This document shows positions 23,984-33,998 of a DNA stretch of 64,000 bases, in pieces. The position numbers were made by a program, and so were the translations under genes. The DNA is from Parvibaculum sedimenti (GTDB lineage: Bacteria; Pseudomonadota; Alphaproteobacteria; Parvibaculales; Parvibaculaceae). The DNA lies in contig NZ_WESC01000010.1 in assembly GCF_009184905.1 (NCBI RefSeq), positions 88,831 through 152,830 on the forward strand. Direction: 5' to 3'. The notes below the pieces were generated by a model. The model saw nothing but the letters and a program-made list of their open reading frames with translations. It was not told the origin of the DNA and made no database searches. Within the stretch, counting starts at the first letter, position 1; the number at the start of each line of letters is the position of its first letter.

Positions 23984-24603
23984 TCAAGGTTCATCACCTC
24001 AACAATTCGCGCTCCCAGCGCATCCTCTGGTTGCTGGAGGAACTGGACCTTCCTTATGAGATCGTCCACTACCAACGCGATGCCGTGACCAATCTCGCAC
24101 CGCCGGAGTTGAAGGCGATCCATCCGCTCGGCAAATCGCCCGTCATCACGGATGGCGACCTCACCGTCGCGGAGTCGGGCGCCATCGTCGAATATCTGGT
24201 GCGCAAATATGGCAAGGGCCGGCTCACGCCTGCCGAGACTTCGCCGGACTATGTGCCCTATCTCCAGTGGATGCATTTCGCGGAAGGCTCTGCCATGCTT
24301 CCGCTTCTGCTTGCGCTTTATGTCGGCCGCCTCGGCGATGCGGGCGCGCCGCTCCATCCGCGTATCTTTGGCGAAATCGCGAACCACCTCTCCTACATGA
24401 ACAATGCCATTGAAAAAGGTGGCTATCTGCTGGGCGACGAATTCAGCGCCGCCGACATTCTCAACTCCTTCGTGCTAGAGGCGGCAAAGGTGCGCGGCCT
24501 TCTCGGCGACTATCCGAACCTCATCAATCTTCTTGCACGCCTTCAGGAGCGGCCCGCCTATCAGCGTGCGCTGACGCGTGGCGGTCCTTATGCCTTCGCC
24601 TGA
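23980..24603 (+). CDS. Glutathione S-transferase
   Basis: 207 residues. The N-terminal thioredoxin fold starts with IKVHHLNNSRSQRILWLLEE and contains the GSH-binding ESGAIVEYL segment (near residue 66-74). The helical C-terminal domain includes YLLGDEFSAADI. The catalytic-region residue follows the HHLNNSRS loop (Ser/Asn type rather than Tyr). Detoxification is the usual role. Coupled to the preceding esterase and followed 16 bp later by a DedA gene. Confidence 0.88.
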   Translation: MIKVHHLNNSRSQRILWLLEELDLPYEIVHYQRDAVTNLAPPELKAIHPLGKSPVITDGDLTVAESGAIVEYLVRKYGKGRLTPAETSPDYVPYLQWMHFAEGSAMLPLLLALYVGRLGDAGAPLHPRIFGEIANHLSYMNNAIEKGGYLLGDEFSAADILNSFVLEAAKVRGLLGDYPNLINLLARLQERPAYQRALTRGGPYAFA

Positions 24604-24619
24604 GAAAGGGCTCTGAACG

Positions 24620-25246
24620 GTGGGTGACCATGTCCATGTGCTTGTCGAATTCATCAGGCTGCATGCCGAGTGGACTGGCCCCATCATCTTTCTCGTCGCA
24701 TTCGGCGAGTCCTTCGCCTTTGTGAGCCTTTTCGTTCCCGGCACGGCAATCATGGTCGCCGCCGGAACGCTAGTCCATGACGGCACAGTGCCCATTGTTC
24801 CGCTGCTCGTTGGCGGCATTATGGGCGCGACGCTGGGTGACGGCATTTCCTATTGGCTGGGCCTTCGCTTCGGCCATCTCGTCCCCGACATGTGGCCCTT
24901 CAGGACGCGGCCCGAGCTTCTCGCCAACGGGCATCGCTTTTTCGAGAAGCACGGCGGCAAGAGCGTCTTCATCGGACGTTTCTTCGGTCCCGTGCGCGCG
25001 GTCATTCCACTCATCGCGGGCATGATGGAAATGCCGGCGGGACGCTTCTGGTTGGCGAACATCCTCTCCGGTCTGATCTGGGCGCCGATCCTTCTCATAC
25101 CCGGCATCGCGGCGACCTCCATCTGGCAATTGCTGGAGCGAGAGGAAGGCTGGACACCCTATGCGCTCACGGGCGCCTTCCTCGTCGTTGCCACCGCGGC
25201 CTGGATCGTCTGGACCTGCGGAGGGAAAAACGGCCGGCGGGGCTAG
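24620..25246 (+). CDS. DedA family membrane protein
   Basis: 208 residues, four to five membrane segments. Family signature: FGESFAFVSLFVPGTAIMVA at the front, ATLGDGISYWLGLRFG, the conserved RFFGPVRAVIPLIAGMMEMP and the FWLANILSGLIWAP segment. DedA proteins move phospholipid carriers (undecaprenyl phosphate or PE flipping) and support proton balance and envelope integrity. The start is GTG 24620. The end overlaps the convergent PEBP gene by 4 bp. Confidence 0.9.
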   Translation: MGDHVHVLVEFIRLHAEWTGPIIFLVAFGESFAFVSLFVPGTAIMVAAGTLVHDGTVPIVPLLVGGIMGATLGDGISYWLGLRFGHLVPDMWPFRTRPELLANGHRFFEKHGGKSVFIGRFFGPVRAVIPLIAGMMEMPAGRFWLANILSGLIWAPILLIPGIAATSIWQLLEREEGWTPYALTGAFLVVATAAWIVWTCGGKNGRRG

Positions 25247-25824
25247 GGACGCCCGTACAGAAACACGATCGATCCTGTTGCAAGCGCATGTTGCCGAAAG
25301 AGCACCGCCGCCTTCGCACCCGTCGCCGTGGCGTCGAGGGCGACATTCGCCTCATCGAGCGCGTAAACCGTCAGCACATAATGATGTGGCGTGTCGCCTT
25401 GCGGCGGACACGGCCCCTGATAACCGTTCTCGCCGAAATCGCCTGTGCCTTGCACCACACCGGCGGGCATCCCTCCGCTTCGGCTCGCTCCCTCCGGCAA
25501 GTTGCCGACGGAGGCCGGAATGCCGAAGACGATCCAGTGCCACCAGCCGCGTCCGCCGCCCGCATCCGGATCGAACATCGTCAGGGCGAAGCTCTTCGTC
25601 CCCTTCGGAGTGTTTCGCCAGAAAATGTCCGGCGAAACGTTCTCGCCGCCGCATCGACCATCGACGAATCTGGTCGAGGGCAGTCCTGCGCCCTCCCTCA
25701 GCGAGTGGCTTTCGACCCGGAGCGATGTCGATCCGGCCATGACCGTGTGACCGTCGCTCGCAACAAGTGCCGCGATGGCGGACAGAAGCAAACTCACAAG
25801 AACGCGGCGCTTTTTCATGGACAT
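25243..25824 (-). CDS. YbhB/YbcL-type phosphatidylethanolamine-binding protein, secreted
   Basis: 193 residues. Signal peptide RRVLVSLLLSAIAALVAS, mature part with the PEBP ligand motifs FDPDAGGGRGWWHWIVFGIP and YQGPCPPQGDTPHHY. The family (Raf-kinase-inhibitor-like in bacteria) binds phospho-ligands and may inhibit proteases. The role is unknown. GGGAG lies upstream. The second ATG at 25818 gives better spacing than the first at 25824. Divergent from the pst operon across a 504-bp gap. Confidence 0.85.
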   Translation of the reverse strand: MSMKKRRVLVSLLLSAIAALVASDGHTVMAGSTSLRVESHSLREGAGLPSTRFVDGRCGGENVSPDIFWRNTPKGTKSFALTMFDPDAGGGRGWWHWIVFGIPASVGNLPEGASRSGGMPAGVVQGTGDFGENGYQGPCPPQGDTPHHYVLTVYALDEANVALDATATGAKAAVLFRQHALATGSIVFLYGRP

Positions 25825-26328
25825 TTCTCCCGGTCATCCTCGCACGAACCATGCAAGACCCTACAATGTTCCCGGTTATGACTGCCGCACTGTTACAAAA
25901 CCATGATTTGCCCTCACCGTGTCGAAACGGCATTTGTTTAGGTGATGACCGCACCTTCGGACACATGCCCGACCGAAAACCTTGCCCCCGACCGCGAGGT
26001 TTTTGTCGTTGAGCATCGTTCGGGGCGCATAGCGTCGCAAGGGTCAGGTCATTGCGGCATCGGCATTTCCGCCGTTTCCGGCTCGATGGAGAAGGCTCCG
26101 GTGAGACAGGTGCGAATCTGTTCCCCGGTTCAACCGGAACCCGGTTTTCGTCCAGAAACAGCTCTCCTCAGGGGGGCCCAAACCACTATGGCGAGCAACA
26201 TGACACGGCGCTTTCAGTGTGAAGCTTTCGCGTCATGGGTCGGATCGCCTCGATACGTCATCAAATCGTCACTGAACCGTCGTAGTCAGGGGGGCACTCG
26301 CCGCCGGCTCGACAGAGGAAACAACACC
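25825..26328. other. 504-bp regulatory gap between PEBP gene and pstS
   Basis: Divergent promoters are expected here. The frame of pstS is open for 129 codons upstream, but its signal peptide and Shine-Dalgarno place the start at 26329. The stretch 26105-26146 holds gacag...ctgtt and three ccggtt/aaccgg arms (26125-26130, 26132-26137, 26141-26146), suggesting a structured leader or operator. A PHO box lies at 26255-26283. No RNA gene was recognised. Confidence 0.5.
26255..26283 (+). promoter_or_regulatory. Candidate PHO box (PhoB site) upstream of pstS
   Basis: Three 7-bp half-sites at an exact 11-bp period: ACGTCAT (26255-26261), TCGTCAC (26266-26272), CCGTCGT (26277-26283), with 4-bp spacers, about 46 bp before the pstS start. 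The PhoB consensus is CTGTCAT-N4-CTGTCAC/T. The first two match well and the third is weaker. No convincing -10 element follows. Confidence 0.55.
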
Positions 26329-27372
26329 ATGCTGAAATCTCTTGCAAAATTGGGCCGGGCGAGTCTCTTCGCCGTTTCCGCCCTTGTTGTTGCGACTGCG
26401 GCGAACGCAGGCGACATTTCCGGCGCTGGCGCCACCTTCCCCTATCCGATCTACGCGAAATGGGCCGATGCCTACAAAAAGGAAACCGGCATCGGCTTGA
26501 ACTACCAGTCGATCGGCTCCGGCGGCGGCATCAAGCAGATCAAGGCGAAGACCGTCGACTTCGGCGCCTCCGATGCGCCGCTCAAGGGCGAAGACCTGAG
26601 CTCGATCGGTCTCGCGCAATTCCCGATGGTGATGGGTGCAATCGTCCCCGTCGTCAATCTTCCGGGCGTGAAGCCGGGCGAGATGAAGCTCACGGGCCAC
26701 GTCCTCGCTGAAATCTATCTCGGCAACATCACGAAGTGGAACGATCCCCAGATCGTGAAGATCAACAAGGGCGTCAATCTCCCGGACAGCTCCATTGCGG
26801 TCGTTCACCGTTCGGACGGGTCGGGCACGACCTTCAATTTCGCCTACTACCTCAACGCCGTGGATGCCAAGTGGTCTTCGGTCGGCGTCAACACCTCGCT
26901 TGAATGGCCGGTCGGTCTCGGCGGCAAGGGCAATGAAGGCGTGTCGGCTCTCGTCGGGCAGACGCAGGGTTCGATCGGCTATGTCGAATATGCCTATGCG
27001 CTCCAGAACCACCTGACCTACACGGACATGATCAACAAGGCCGGCAAGACCGTTTCGCCGAGCCTCAAGACCATCCAGGCCGCTGCCGCCAACGCCAATT
27101 GGTCGAGCGTCCCCGGCTTCGGCGTCATCCTCGCCGACCAGCCCGGCGCCGACAGCTGGCCGATGACGGCCGCGACTTTCATCCTCGTCTACAAGGCGCA
27201 GGACAAGCCGGAAAATGCCAAGGCGGTGCTGAACTTCTTCAGCTGGTGCTACGACAAGGGCGACAAGATGGCCGAAGACCTCATCTACGTCCCGATGCCG
27301 GACAATGTCGTCGAGATGGTCAAGAAGAGCTGGTCCGAGGTCAAGGACGCCAGCGGCAAGCCGGTTCTCTAA
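26329..27372 (+). CDS. pstS: Phosphate ABC transporter substrate-binding protein PstS
   Basis: 347 residues. Signal peptide MLKSLAKLGRASLFAVSALV with cleavage after ANA. The phosphate-binding segments are all present: GAGATFPYPIYAKW, SIGSGGGIKQIKAKTVDFGASD and VVHRSDGSGTTFNFAYYL. It delivers inorganic phosphate to PstCA at high affinity in the periplasm. AGAGGAAAC precedes the ATG. Followed by pstC, pstA and pstB with short or overlapping junctions. Preceded by a candidate PHO box, so induction under phosphate limitation is expected. Confidence 0.96.
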   Translation: MLKSLAKLGRASLFAVSALVVATAANAGDISGAGATFPYPIYAKWADAYKKETGIGLNYQSIGSGGGIKQIKAKTVDFGASDAPLKGEDLSSIGLAQFPMVMGAIVPVVNLPGVKPGEMKLTGHVLAEIYLGNITKWNDPQIVKINKGVNLPDSSIAVVHRSDGSGTTFNFAYYLNAVDAKWSSVGVNTSLEWPVGLGGKGNEGVSALVGQTQGSIGYVEYAYALQNHLTYTDMINKAGKTVSPSLKTIQAAAANANWSSVPGFGVILADQPGADSWPMTAATFILVYKAQDKPENAKAVLNFFSWCYDKGDKMAEDLIYVPMPDNVVEMVKKSWSEVKDASGKPVL

Positions 27373-27460
27373 GGCTCGCTCACTTCTCCGAGGCTTCAAT
27401 GCAATGAAAGTGGGGAGGAAGCGTAAAGCTCCCTCCCCATCTCATGGCCGGGAACGTATT

Positions 27461-28444
27461 ATGCTCGAAATTGCCACTCTCGACCGGGAAAAGTCCATGC
27501 AAAGCAGAAGAAGCCGCTTCGGCATGCGCCTCGGCGACCCAGTCTTCCGCGGTGTCACTTTCGCCTTCACCGTGTTTGTGCTGCTTATCCTGGGTGGCGT
27601 CATTGCGGTTCTCTTCGACGGTGCATGGCCTGCCCTTCACAAGTTCGGTCCGGCCTTCGTCTGGGCGTCCGGCTGGAACCCTGTCACCGAGAAATTCGGT
27701 GCGCTGGTGCCGCTTGTCGGCACGATCATCACATCGATCATCGCGATGGTGATAGGCGTCCCCTTCAGCTTCGGCCTCGCCTTCTTCCTCACCGAGATCT
27801 GCCCGCACAAGATTCGTCAGCCCATCGCCATCGCGATCGAGTTGCTGGCCGCCGTGCCGAGCATCATCTACGGTATCTGGGGTCTCTTCGTTCTCGCCCC
27901 GCTCTTCCAGCACTACGTCGAGCCTTTCCTGATTTCCACGCTTGGCTCCGTCCCCGTCCTCGGCATGTTCTTTCAGGGACCGCCCATCGGCATCGGCATG
28001 CTGCTTGCCGGTCTGATTCTCGGTCTGATGGTTCTGCCCTTCATCACGGCGGTCATGCGCGAAGTCTTTCTCAGCGTTCCGCCCGTCCTGCGCGAATCGG
28101 CCTATGGCCTCGGCGCGACGCGGTGGGAGGTCGTCTGGCGCGTGGTTCTGCCCTATTGCCGCACCGGCGTGGTCGGCGGCGTGATGCTCGGCCTCGGCCG
28201 CGCGCTCGGCGAGACCATGGCTGTCACCTTCGTCATCGGCAACGCCCACCGCCTCAGTGCCTCCCTGCTCGCACCGGGCACAACGATCTCGGCAGCGCTC
28301 GCCAATGAATTCACCGAAGCCGACGGCGAAATTTACACTGCCTCTCTGATCGGGCTTGGCCTCGTCCTCTTCGTGCTGACCTTCTTCGTGCTCGCCATCG
28401 GCAAGCGCCTTCTTCTGCGTTCGACGAAAGGAACGCTCGCATGA
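27461..28444 (+). CDS. pstC: Phosphate ABC transporter permease PstC
   Basis: 327 residues, six membrane segments. The PstC hallmark is the EAA loop [26 protein letters not shown], preceded by a long third loop with [20 protein letters not shown]. It forms the inner-membrane channel with PstA. ATG 27461 is chosen. ATG 27497 (MQSRRSRFG) has a GGGAAAA upstream and is also possible, giving 315 residues. It ends in a 4-bp overlap with pstA. Confidence 0.94.
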   Translation: MLEIATLDREKSMQSRRSRFGMRLGDPVFRGVTFAFTVFVLLILGGVIAVLFDGAWPALHKFGPAFVWASGWNPVTEKFGALVPLVGTIITSIIAMVIGVPFSFGLAFFLTEICPHKIRQPIAIAIELLAAVPSIIYGIWGLFVLAPLFQHYVEPFLISTLGSVPVLGMFFQGPPIGIGMLLAGLILGLMVLPFITAVMREVFLSVPPVLRESAYGLGATRWEVVWRVVLPYCRTGVVGGVMLGLGRALGETMAVTFVIGNAHRLSASLLAPGTTISAALANEFTEADGEIYTASLIGLGLVLFVLTFFVLAIGKRLLLRSTKGTLA

Positions 28445-29286
28445 ACCGCGCCGTCGTCAACCGCCGTCACCGCAACGACAAGATCATCACCGTTCTCTCT
28501 CTCGTGATGACCGGCTTCGTTCTCTTCACGCTCAGCACCATCCTCATCACGCTGTTCTGGAACGGCATCCAGGCCATCAAGCCCTCGCTCTTTCTCGAAA
28601 GCACGCCACCTCCCGGCAGTGAGGGCGGACTCGCCAACGCGATTGTCGGCAGCCTCATGATGACGGGCCTCGGCATCGCCATCGCAACGCCGGTTGGCGT
28701 TCTTGCCGGCACCTTCCTCGCCGAATATGCCCGACATAGCCGACTTGCGGAGATGGTGCGCTTCATCAACGACATTCTGCTGAGCGCGCCCTCAATCATT
28801 ATCGGCCTTTTCGTCTACGGCATCGTCGTTATCGGCATGGGACATTTCTCGGGCTGGGCGGGCGTCGCGGCGCTGGCGATCATCGCCATCCCGATCATCG
28901 TGCGCACGACCGAGGACATGCTGTCGCTCATCCCCGACGCACTCCGGGAGGCGGGCGCCGCGCTCGGCACGCCGCGCTGGATGGTCATCACGAGCATTAG
29001 CTACCGTGCGGCCTTTCAGGGCATCCTGACAGGCATTCTGCTCGCCGTTGCCCGCGTCAGCGGCGAAACCGCGCCGCTGCTCTTCACCGCGCTCAACAAC
29101 CAGTTCTGGAGCACCAATCTCAACGCTCCACTGGCCAATCTTCCCGTCGTTATCTTCCAGTTCGCCATGAGCCCATATGAGGATTGGCGCAACCTGGCCT
29201 GGGGCGGCGCGCTTCTCATCACCACGGCGGTTCTTGCGCTCAATATCGCCGCCCGATTCTCTGCAAAACAAAAGGCACGCTCATGA
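28441..29286 (+). CDS. pstA: Phosphate ABC transporter permease PstA
   Basis: 281 residues, six membrane segments, a short N-terminal tail with [20 protein letters not shown], the PstA-specific [20 protein letters not shown] loop and the EAA region [20 protein letters not shown]. It pairs with PstC. The start overlaps pstC (ATGA) and the stop overlaps pstB (ATGA), so translation is coupled through the operon. Confidence 0.95.
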   Translation: MNRAVVNRRHRNDKIITVLSLVMTGFVLFTLSTILITLFWNGIQAIKPSLFLESTPPPGSEGGLANAIVGSLMMTGLGIAIATPVGVLAGTFLAEYARHSRLAEMVRFINDILLSAPSIIIGLFVYGIVVIGMGHFSGWAGVAALAIIAIPIIVRTTEDMLSLIPDALREAGAALGTPRWMVITSISYRAAFQGILTGILLAVARVSGETAPLLFTALNNQFWSTNLNAPLANLPVVIFQFAMSPYEDWRNLAWGGALLITTAVLALNIAARFSAKQKARS

Positions 29287-30110
29287 CCAGCGATATAGCC
29301 ATCGAACGGCCGACCATGCACACGATCACGGCGCCGAATGCGAAGGATGGCCCGCTCCCACCCGAGAAGATCGTCGTTAAAGACCTGAACTTCTATTACG
29401 GCCATTTTCATGCGCTGAAAAACGTCAACATCTCGATCCATGATCGCCGCGTGACCGCCTTCATCGGCCCGTCGGGTTGCGGCAAGTCGACCCTGCTGCG
29501 CACCATGAACCGCATCTACGAGATGTATCCGGGCCAGCGCGCGGAAGGCGAAATCAATGTCGACGGCGACAATATCCTCGCCCAGAAGGACCTCACCGAG
29601 CTTCGTTCCAAGATCGGCATGGTTTTCCAGAAGCCGACGCCCTTCCCGATGTCGATCTACGAGAATGTCGCCTTTGGCATCCGCCTCTATGAGAAGCTCA
29701 ACAAGGCCGATCTCGACGAACGCGTGTTCTGGGCGCTATCGCGCGTCGCGCTCTGGGATGAGGTGAAGGACAAGCTCAACCAGCTCGGCACCGGCCTTTC
29801 CGGCGGCCAGCAACAACGTCTTTGCGTCGCCCGCGCGGTTGCCGTGAAGCCTGAAATCCTGCTGATGGACGAACCGGCCTCGGCCCTCGATCCGATCTCG
29901 ACAGCGAAGCTCGAAGAACTGATCGAGGAACTCCGTCAGGATTACTGCATCGTGATCGTCACTCACAACATGCAGCAAGCCGCCCGTGCCGCGGACTACA
30001 CCGCCTTCATGTATCTGGGCGAGCTTGTCGAGTTCGACACGTCGGAAAAAATCTTCACCAATCCGTCCAACATCCGCACACGCGACTACGTGACGGGCCG
30101 CTTCGGCTAG
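29283..30110 (+). CDS. pstB: Phosphate ABC transporter ATPase PstB
   Basis: 275 residues. Walker [10 protein letters not shown], the Q-loop in [20 protein letters not shown] (PstB-specific), ABC signature LSGGQQQR, Walker [14 protein letters not shown] and the switch His in VTHNMQQA. It powers the PstCA channel. Compared with E. coli it has an N-terminal extension of about 20 residues. It is the last gene of pstSCAB. There is no phoU, phoB or phoR after it, only a 9-bp gap to a convergent acyl-CoA dehydrogenase. Confidence 0.96.
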   Translation: MTSDIAIERPTMHTITAPNAKDGPLPPEKIVVKDLNFYYGHFHALKNVNISIHDRRVTAFIGPSGCGKSTLLRTMNRIYEMYPGQRAEGEINVDGDNILAQKDLTELRSKIGMVFQKPTPFPMSIYENVAFGIRLYEKLNKADLDERVFWALSRVALWDEVKDKLNQLGTGLSGGQQQRLCVARAVAVKPEILLMDEPASALDPISTAKLEELIEELRQDYCIVIVTHNMQQAARAADYTAFMYLGELVEFDTSEKIFTNPSNIRTRDYVTGRFG

Positions 30111-30119
30111 GAGAAGCGG

Positions 30120-31286
30120 TCAGTAAGACTTGGGCTGGCCGAGCACTTTTTCCGCGATGAAGCTGAGGATGAGCTGCATGCTTACCGGCGCGATGCGCGG
30201 GATCCAGCTTTCGCGCATATAACGCTCGACGTGATATTCCTTCGCATAGCCCATTCCGCCATGCGTCAGGATCGCCGTCTCACAAGCATGGAACGCAGCT
30301 TCCGCGGCGAGGTATTTGGCGGCATTGGCTTCGGCGCCACACTCCTTGCCGTTGTCATAGAGCGACGCGGCCTTGAAGGTCATCAGGTTCGCAGCTTCGA
30401 GTTCCGCCCAGCATTTCGCCAATGGATGCTGGATGCCCTGGTTCTGGCCGATGGGACGTCCAAAGACGACGCGCTCGCGCGCATAGGCAGACGCCTTCCT
30501 GAGCGCCGCGCGGCCCAGACCGATCGCTTCCGCCGCGATCAATATGCGCTCGGGATTGAGCCCATGCAGGATCTGCTGGAACCCCTTCCCTTCCGCGCCG
30601 ATGCGGTTCTCGACCGGGATCTCAAGCCCGTCGAAAAAAAGCATGTTCGAGTCGACCGCCGAGCGGCCCATTTTCGGGATTTCCCGCACCTCGACCTTGG
30701 AGCGATCGAAATCCGTATAGAAAAGGCTGAGCCCATCCGTCTTCTTCGTAAGCTCGTCGTAAGGCGTGGTGCGGGCGAGCAGCAGCATCTTCGATGCAAC
30801 CTGCGCGGTCGTGATCCAGATCTTCTGTCCGCGCACGATATAGCGGTCACTCTTCCGCTCGGCAAAGGTCTTGAGACCCGTCGTGTTGAGGCCAGCATCC
30901 GGTTCCGTCACCGCGAAACATGCCTTGTCCTCGCCGCGGATCAGCGGCGGCAGCATGCGCGTCTTCTGATCCTCAGTGCCGAAGACGACGACGGGATTAA
31001 GGCCGAAGATATTGAGATGGACGGCAGAGGCACCGCTCATGCCGCCGCCTGATTCCGAGATCGCCTGCATCATCAGCGCGGCCTCGGTAATGCCGAGGCC
31101 CGCGCCGCCGACAGATTCCGGCATTGCGATGCCGAGCCAACCCTGATCGGCCACGGCTTTGTAGAAGTCTTCGGGGAAGCCGCCCGCCTTGTCCTTCTTC
31201 AACCAGTAGTCGTCGTCAAAAGGCTCGCAGAGCTTGAAAATCGCGTCGCGGATCTGTTGCTGGTCGGGCGTAAGCGAGAAATCCAT
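30120..31286 (-). CDS. Acyl-CoA dehydrogenase (IVD/LCAD-type active site)
   Basis: 388 residues. Family segments are MDFSLTPDQQQIRDAIFKLC, AVTEPDAGLNTTGLKT and ILTHGGMGYAKEYHVERYMR. At the MCAD base position the sequence reads RIAPVSMQL, so no Glu there. A Glu is in HGLNPERILIAAEAIG, the place used by isovaleryl-CoA and long-chain dehydrogenases. It is the last gene of the minus-strand valine or branched-chain operon, 26 bp after the FAH-like gene, and lies tail to tail with pstB. Confidence 0.88.
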   Translation of the reverse strand: MDFSLTPDQQQIRDAIFKLCEPFDDDYWLKKDKAGGFPEDFYKAVADQGWLGIAMPESVGGAGLGITEAALMMQAISESGGGMSGASAVHLNIFGLNPVVVFGTEDQKTRMLPPLIRGEDKACFAVTEPDAGLNTTGLKTFAERKSDRYIVRGQKIWITTAQVASKMLLLARTTPYDELTKKTDGLSLFYTDFDRSKVEVREIPKMGRSAVDSNMLFFDGLEIPVENRIGAEGKGFQQILHGLNPERILIAAEAIGLGRAALRKASAYARERVVFGRPIGQNQGIQHPLAKCWAELEAANLMTFKAASLYDNGKECGAEANAAKYLAAEAAFHACETAILTHGGMGYAKEYHVERYMRESWIPRIAPVSMQLILSFIAEKVLGQPKSY

Positions 31287-31312
31287 GGACCCGGCCTCCC
31301 TCGCCGGCTGAT

Positions 31313-32011
31313 TTATTCTGCGGGGCCTATGGAGAGCGTGATGCCGCCCACGCCTTCGACCATGCCCTCAAGCCTGTCGCCGGGCTTTACCGGCCCGACG
31401 CCTTCGGGCGTCCCCGTGTAGATGATATCGCCCGGTTGCAGATGATAGTAGCGTGAAAGATGAGCGATCAAGGCGGGTACCGGATGGATGAGATCGGAGA
31501 GGTCGCCCGCCTGCTTCACCTCGCCATTGAGCTTCAACTGCACCAGGCCTTTTTCGGGATGGCCTGTGATGCTTGCGGGCACAACCTCGGAAAGCACGGC
31601 AGCATTCTCGAAATCCTTGGCGAGGTCCCAAGGGCGCTGCTTTTCACGCAGCGCGAACTGAATGTCGCGCCGCGTCATGTCGAGGCCGCAGGCATAGCCG
31701 AACACATGATCGAGCGCATCGGCGGCAGCAACGCGGAAGCCACCCCTGCCGATAGCGACGACCATTTCCATTTCATACTGAAGGTTGGCTGTCTCCGGCG
31801 CATAGGCGATCATGCTGCCGCTCGCGACATAGTGATGCGCGGATTTATTGAAATAAAATGGCGCCTCGCGATCCGGCTCAACCCCCATCTCGCGCGCATG
31901 CGCCGCATAGTTTCGCCCGACGCAAAAGATGCGATGAATGGGGAACAACTCGTCCCGCCCCCGAATGGGAACAGCGACGGTCGCAGGCGGCGTGAAGAGG
32001 TAGCGGGACAA
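31313..32011 (-). CDS. Fumarylacetoacetate hydrolase family protein
   Basis: 232 residues. Family layout: IFCVGRNYAAHAREMGVEPD at the front, AETANLQYEMEMVVAIGRGG with the metal-binding E-x-E, then GYACGLDMTRRD and PGDIIYTGTPEGVGPVKPGD near the end. It likely hydrolyses a C-C bond of a beta-diketo acid such as fumarylpyruvate or acylpyruvate, using a divalent metal. The exact substrate is unknown. It sits between an acetoacetate-CoA ligase and an acyl-CoA dehydrogenase in the operon, each junction under 30 bp. Confidence 0.87.
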   Translation of the reverse strand: MSRYLFTPPATVAVPIRGRDELFPIHRIFCVGRNYAAHAREMGVEPDREAPFYFNKSAHHYVASGSMIAYAPETANLQYEMEMVVAIGRGGFRVAAADALDHVFGYACGLDMTRRDIQFALREKQRPWDLAKDFENAAVLSEVVPASITGHPEKGLVQLKLNGEVKQAGDLSDLIHPVPALIAHLSRYYHLQPGDIIYTGTPEGVGPVKPGDRLEGMVEGVGGITLSIGPAE

Positions 32012-32024
32012 CTCAGCCCTCCTG

Positions 32025-33977
32025 TCAGGACTTCAACTCAACTATGTCGATGAAAAGGTCGAGTGCTTCGGGGTTGGCGAGCGCTTCCTTGTTCTTGATG
32101 GGACGTCCATGCACGACATCGCGCACGGCGAGTTCAGTGATTTTGCCGGATTTGGTGCGTGGAATGTCGGCGACGGCGACGATCTTCGCAGGTACGTGTC
32201 GTGGCGAAGCACCGTCTCGGATTTTCTTGCGTATCTTCACCTGAAGGGCATCGTCGAGCATGGTGCCGTGTTTCATCACGACGAAGAGGATGACGCGGGC
32301 ATCACCTTCCCAATCCTGACCGATGGCGATCGCTTCCTGAATTTCTGGAAGCTGCTCCACCTGCGCGTAGATTTCCGCCGTGCCGATGCGCACGCCGCCC
32401 GGATTGAGCGTCGCGTCGGAGCGGCCATGAATGATGAAACCGCCATGCTCGGTGATCTCAGCGAAGTCGCCGTGACACCAGACGCCGGGGAAACGTTCGA
32501 AATAGGCGGCGCGATATTTGGCGCCGTCCGCATCATTCCAGAAACAGACCGGCATGGACGGGAAGGGCTTCGTGCAAACGAGTTCGCCCTTCACGCCAAT
32601 GACAGGCTCGCCGTCATCGTTCCAGACGTTGGTTGCCATGCCGAGACCCTTGGCCTGAATCTCGCCGCGCCAGACCGGGTCCCACGGAGAGCCGCCGACG
32701 AAGCAGGAGAGAATGTCGGTGCCGCCCGAAATCGAGGAGAGCTGCACATCCGCCTTCACGTCGCGATAGATGAAATCGAAACTCTCAGGCACCAGCGGCG
32801 AGCCGGTGGAGAGGATCGTTTCCATGCTGGCAAGTGAATGCGTCTCGCGCGGCTTGAAGCCCGATTTCTTCACCGCATCGATGAACTTCGCGGATGTGCC
32901 GAAAATCCTGATCTTCGCGGCATCAATATAGTCGAAGAGCACGCGCTCGGAGGGATGGAAGGGCGATCCGTCGTAAAGGGCCAGCGTCGCGCCAGCAGCG
33001 AGCCCCGAGACGAGCCAGTTCCACATCATCCAGCCGCAGGTCGTGAAGTAGAAGAGCACGTCGCCCGGCTTCTCGTCGCAGGAAAGCTTGTGCTCTTTCA
33101 GATGCTGAAGAAGCGTGCCACCAGCCGAATGCACGATGCATTTGGGAACGCCAGTCGTGCCACTCGAATACATGATGTAGAGCGGATGCGCGAAAGGGAG
33201 TCTTGCGAAGCTGAGCGGCGCAACGGGAACATTCGCGACAAGCGTCTCGAAATCCTCCGCCTTGGCTAAATCCTTCGGCCCCTCGCCAATGAAGGGCACG
33301 ATGGCCACATGTTCGAGGCTCGGCAGGCCTTCGATGATTTCGGCAAGCTTCTCATGGCTCGGCAACACCTTGCCCGCATAGCGATAGCCATCGCGGGCAA
33401 CGAGCACCTTGGGTGCGATCTGGCCGAAGCGATCGAGCACGCCGCGTACGCCGAAATCGGGCGAGCATGACGAGAAGACCGCACCGAGACTCGTGACCGC
33501 CAGCATGGCGATGATCGTCTCCGGGCAATTCGGCATGAAAGCTGCGACGCGGTCGCCCGGCTCGACGCCCCAGCGCCGCAACACGGAAGCAAACCGCGCG
33601 ACACGCGACTTAAGCTCCGTCCAGGTTGTCGGCGCAGATGCTACGCCTTCATTATTGAAGAGCAGCGCGGGCCCGTCGCCTTCATGCGCGAGCAGATTCT
33701 CCGCGAAGTTGAGTTTCGCGTCGGGGAAGAACTTCGCGCCGGGCATCTGGTCGCCATCGACGATGAAGCGCGTACCCTTCTCCCCGACCACGCCGCAGAA
33801 ATCCCAGACCGCATCCCAGAAAGCTTCCGGATGGTCGATCGACCACTGGTGAAGCGCTGCGTAATCCGCGAACTGCGTCCCGTGCCGCGCGGCGAGATGC
33901 GCGGCGAAGGCGGTCAGATTGGTCGCCGCGACGCGGGCCGACGACGGTGTCCAGAGCGGTGCTTCTGTGTTCGTCAC
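32025..33977 (-). CDS. aacS: Acetoacetate-CoA ligase
   Basis: 650 residues. AMP-forming ligase with the long N-terminal domain of the acetoacetyl-CoA synthetase branch ([34 protein letters not shown]). P-loop [14 protein letters not shown], then [40 protein letters not shown] and the catalytic Lys in [16 protein letters not shown]. It activates acetoacetate, a product of leucine and ketone-body degradation. Sits 21 bp after the enoyl-CoA hydratase and 13 bp before the FAH-like gene. Confidence 0.93.
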   Translation of the reverse strand: MTNTEAPLWTPSSARVAATNLTAFAAHLAARHGTQFADYAALHQWSIDHPEAFWDAVWDFCGVVGEKGTRFIVDGDQMPGAKFFPDAKLNFAENLLAHEGDGPALLFNNEGVASAPTTWTELKSRVARFASVLRRWGVEPGDRVAAFMPNCPETIIAMLAVTSLGAVFSSCSPDFGVRGVLDRFGQIAPKVLVARDGYRYAGKVLPSHEKLAEIIEGLPSLEHVAIVPFIGEGPKDLAKAEDFETLVANVPVAPLSFARLPFAHPLYIMYSSGTTGVPKCIVHSAGGTLLQHLKEHKLSCDEKPGDVLFYFTTCGWMMWNWLVSGLAAGATLALYDGSPFHPSERVLFDYIDAAKIRIFGTSAKFIDAVKKSGFKPRETHSLASMETILSTGSPLVPESFDFIYRDVKADVQLSSISGGTDILSCFVGGSPWDPVWRGEIQAKGLGMATNVWNDDGEPVIGVKGELVCTKPFPSMPVCFWNDADGAKYRAAYFERFPGVWCHGDFAEITEHGGFIIHGRSDATLNPGGVRIGTAEIYAQVEQLPEIQEAIAIGQDWEGDARVILFVVMKHGTMLDDALQVKIRKKIRDGASPRHVPAKIVAVADIPRTKSGKITELAVRDVVHGRPIKNKEALANPEALDLFIDIVELKS

Positions 33978-33998
33978 GTGTCGCCCTTTCCAGGCCGA

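Noticed and set aside
26110..26146. tRNA-like T-loop (cggttcaaccgg) upstream of pstS
   Set aside because: No acceptor, D or anticodon arms can be drawn around it; kept only as a hairpin-rich stretch.
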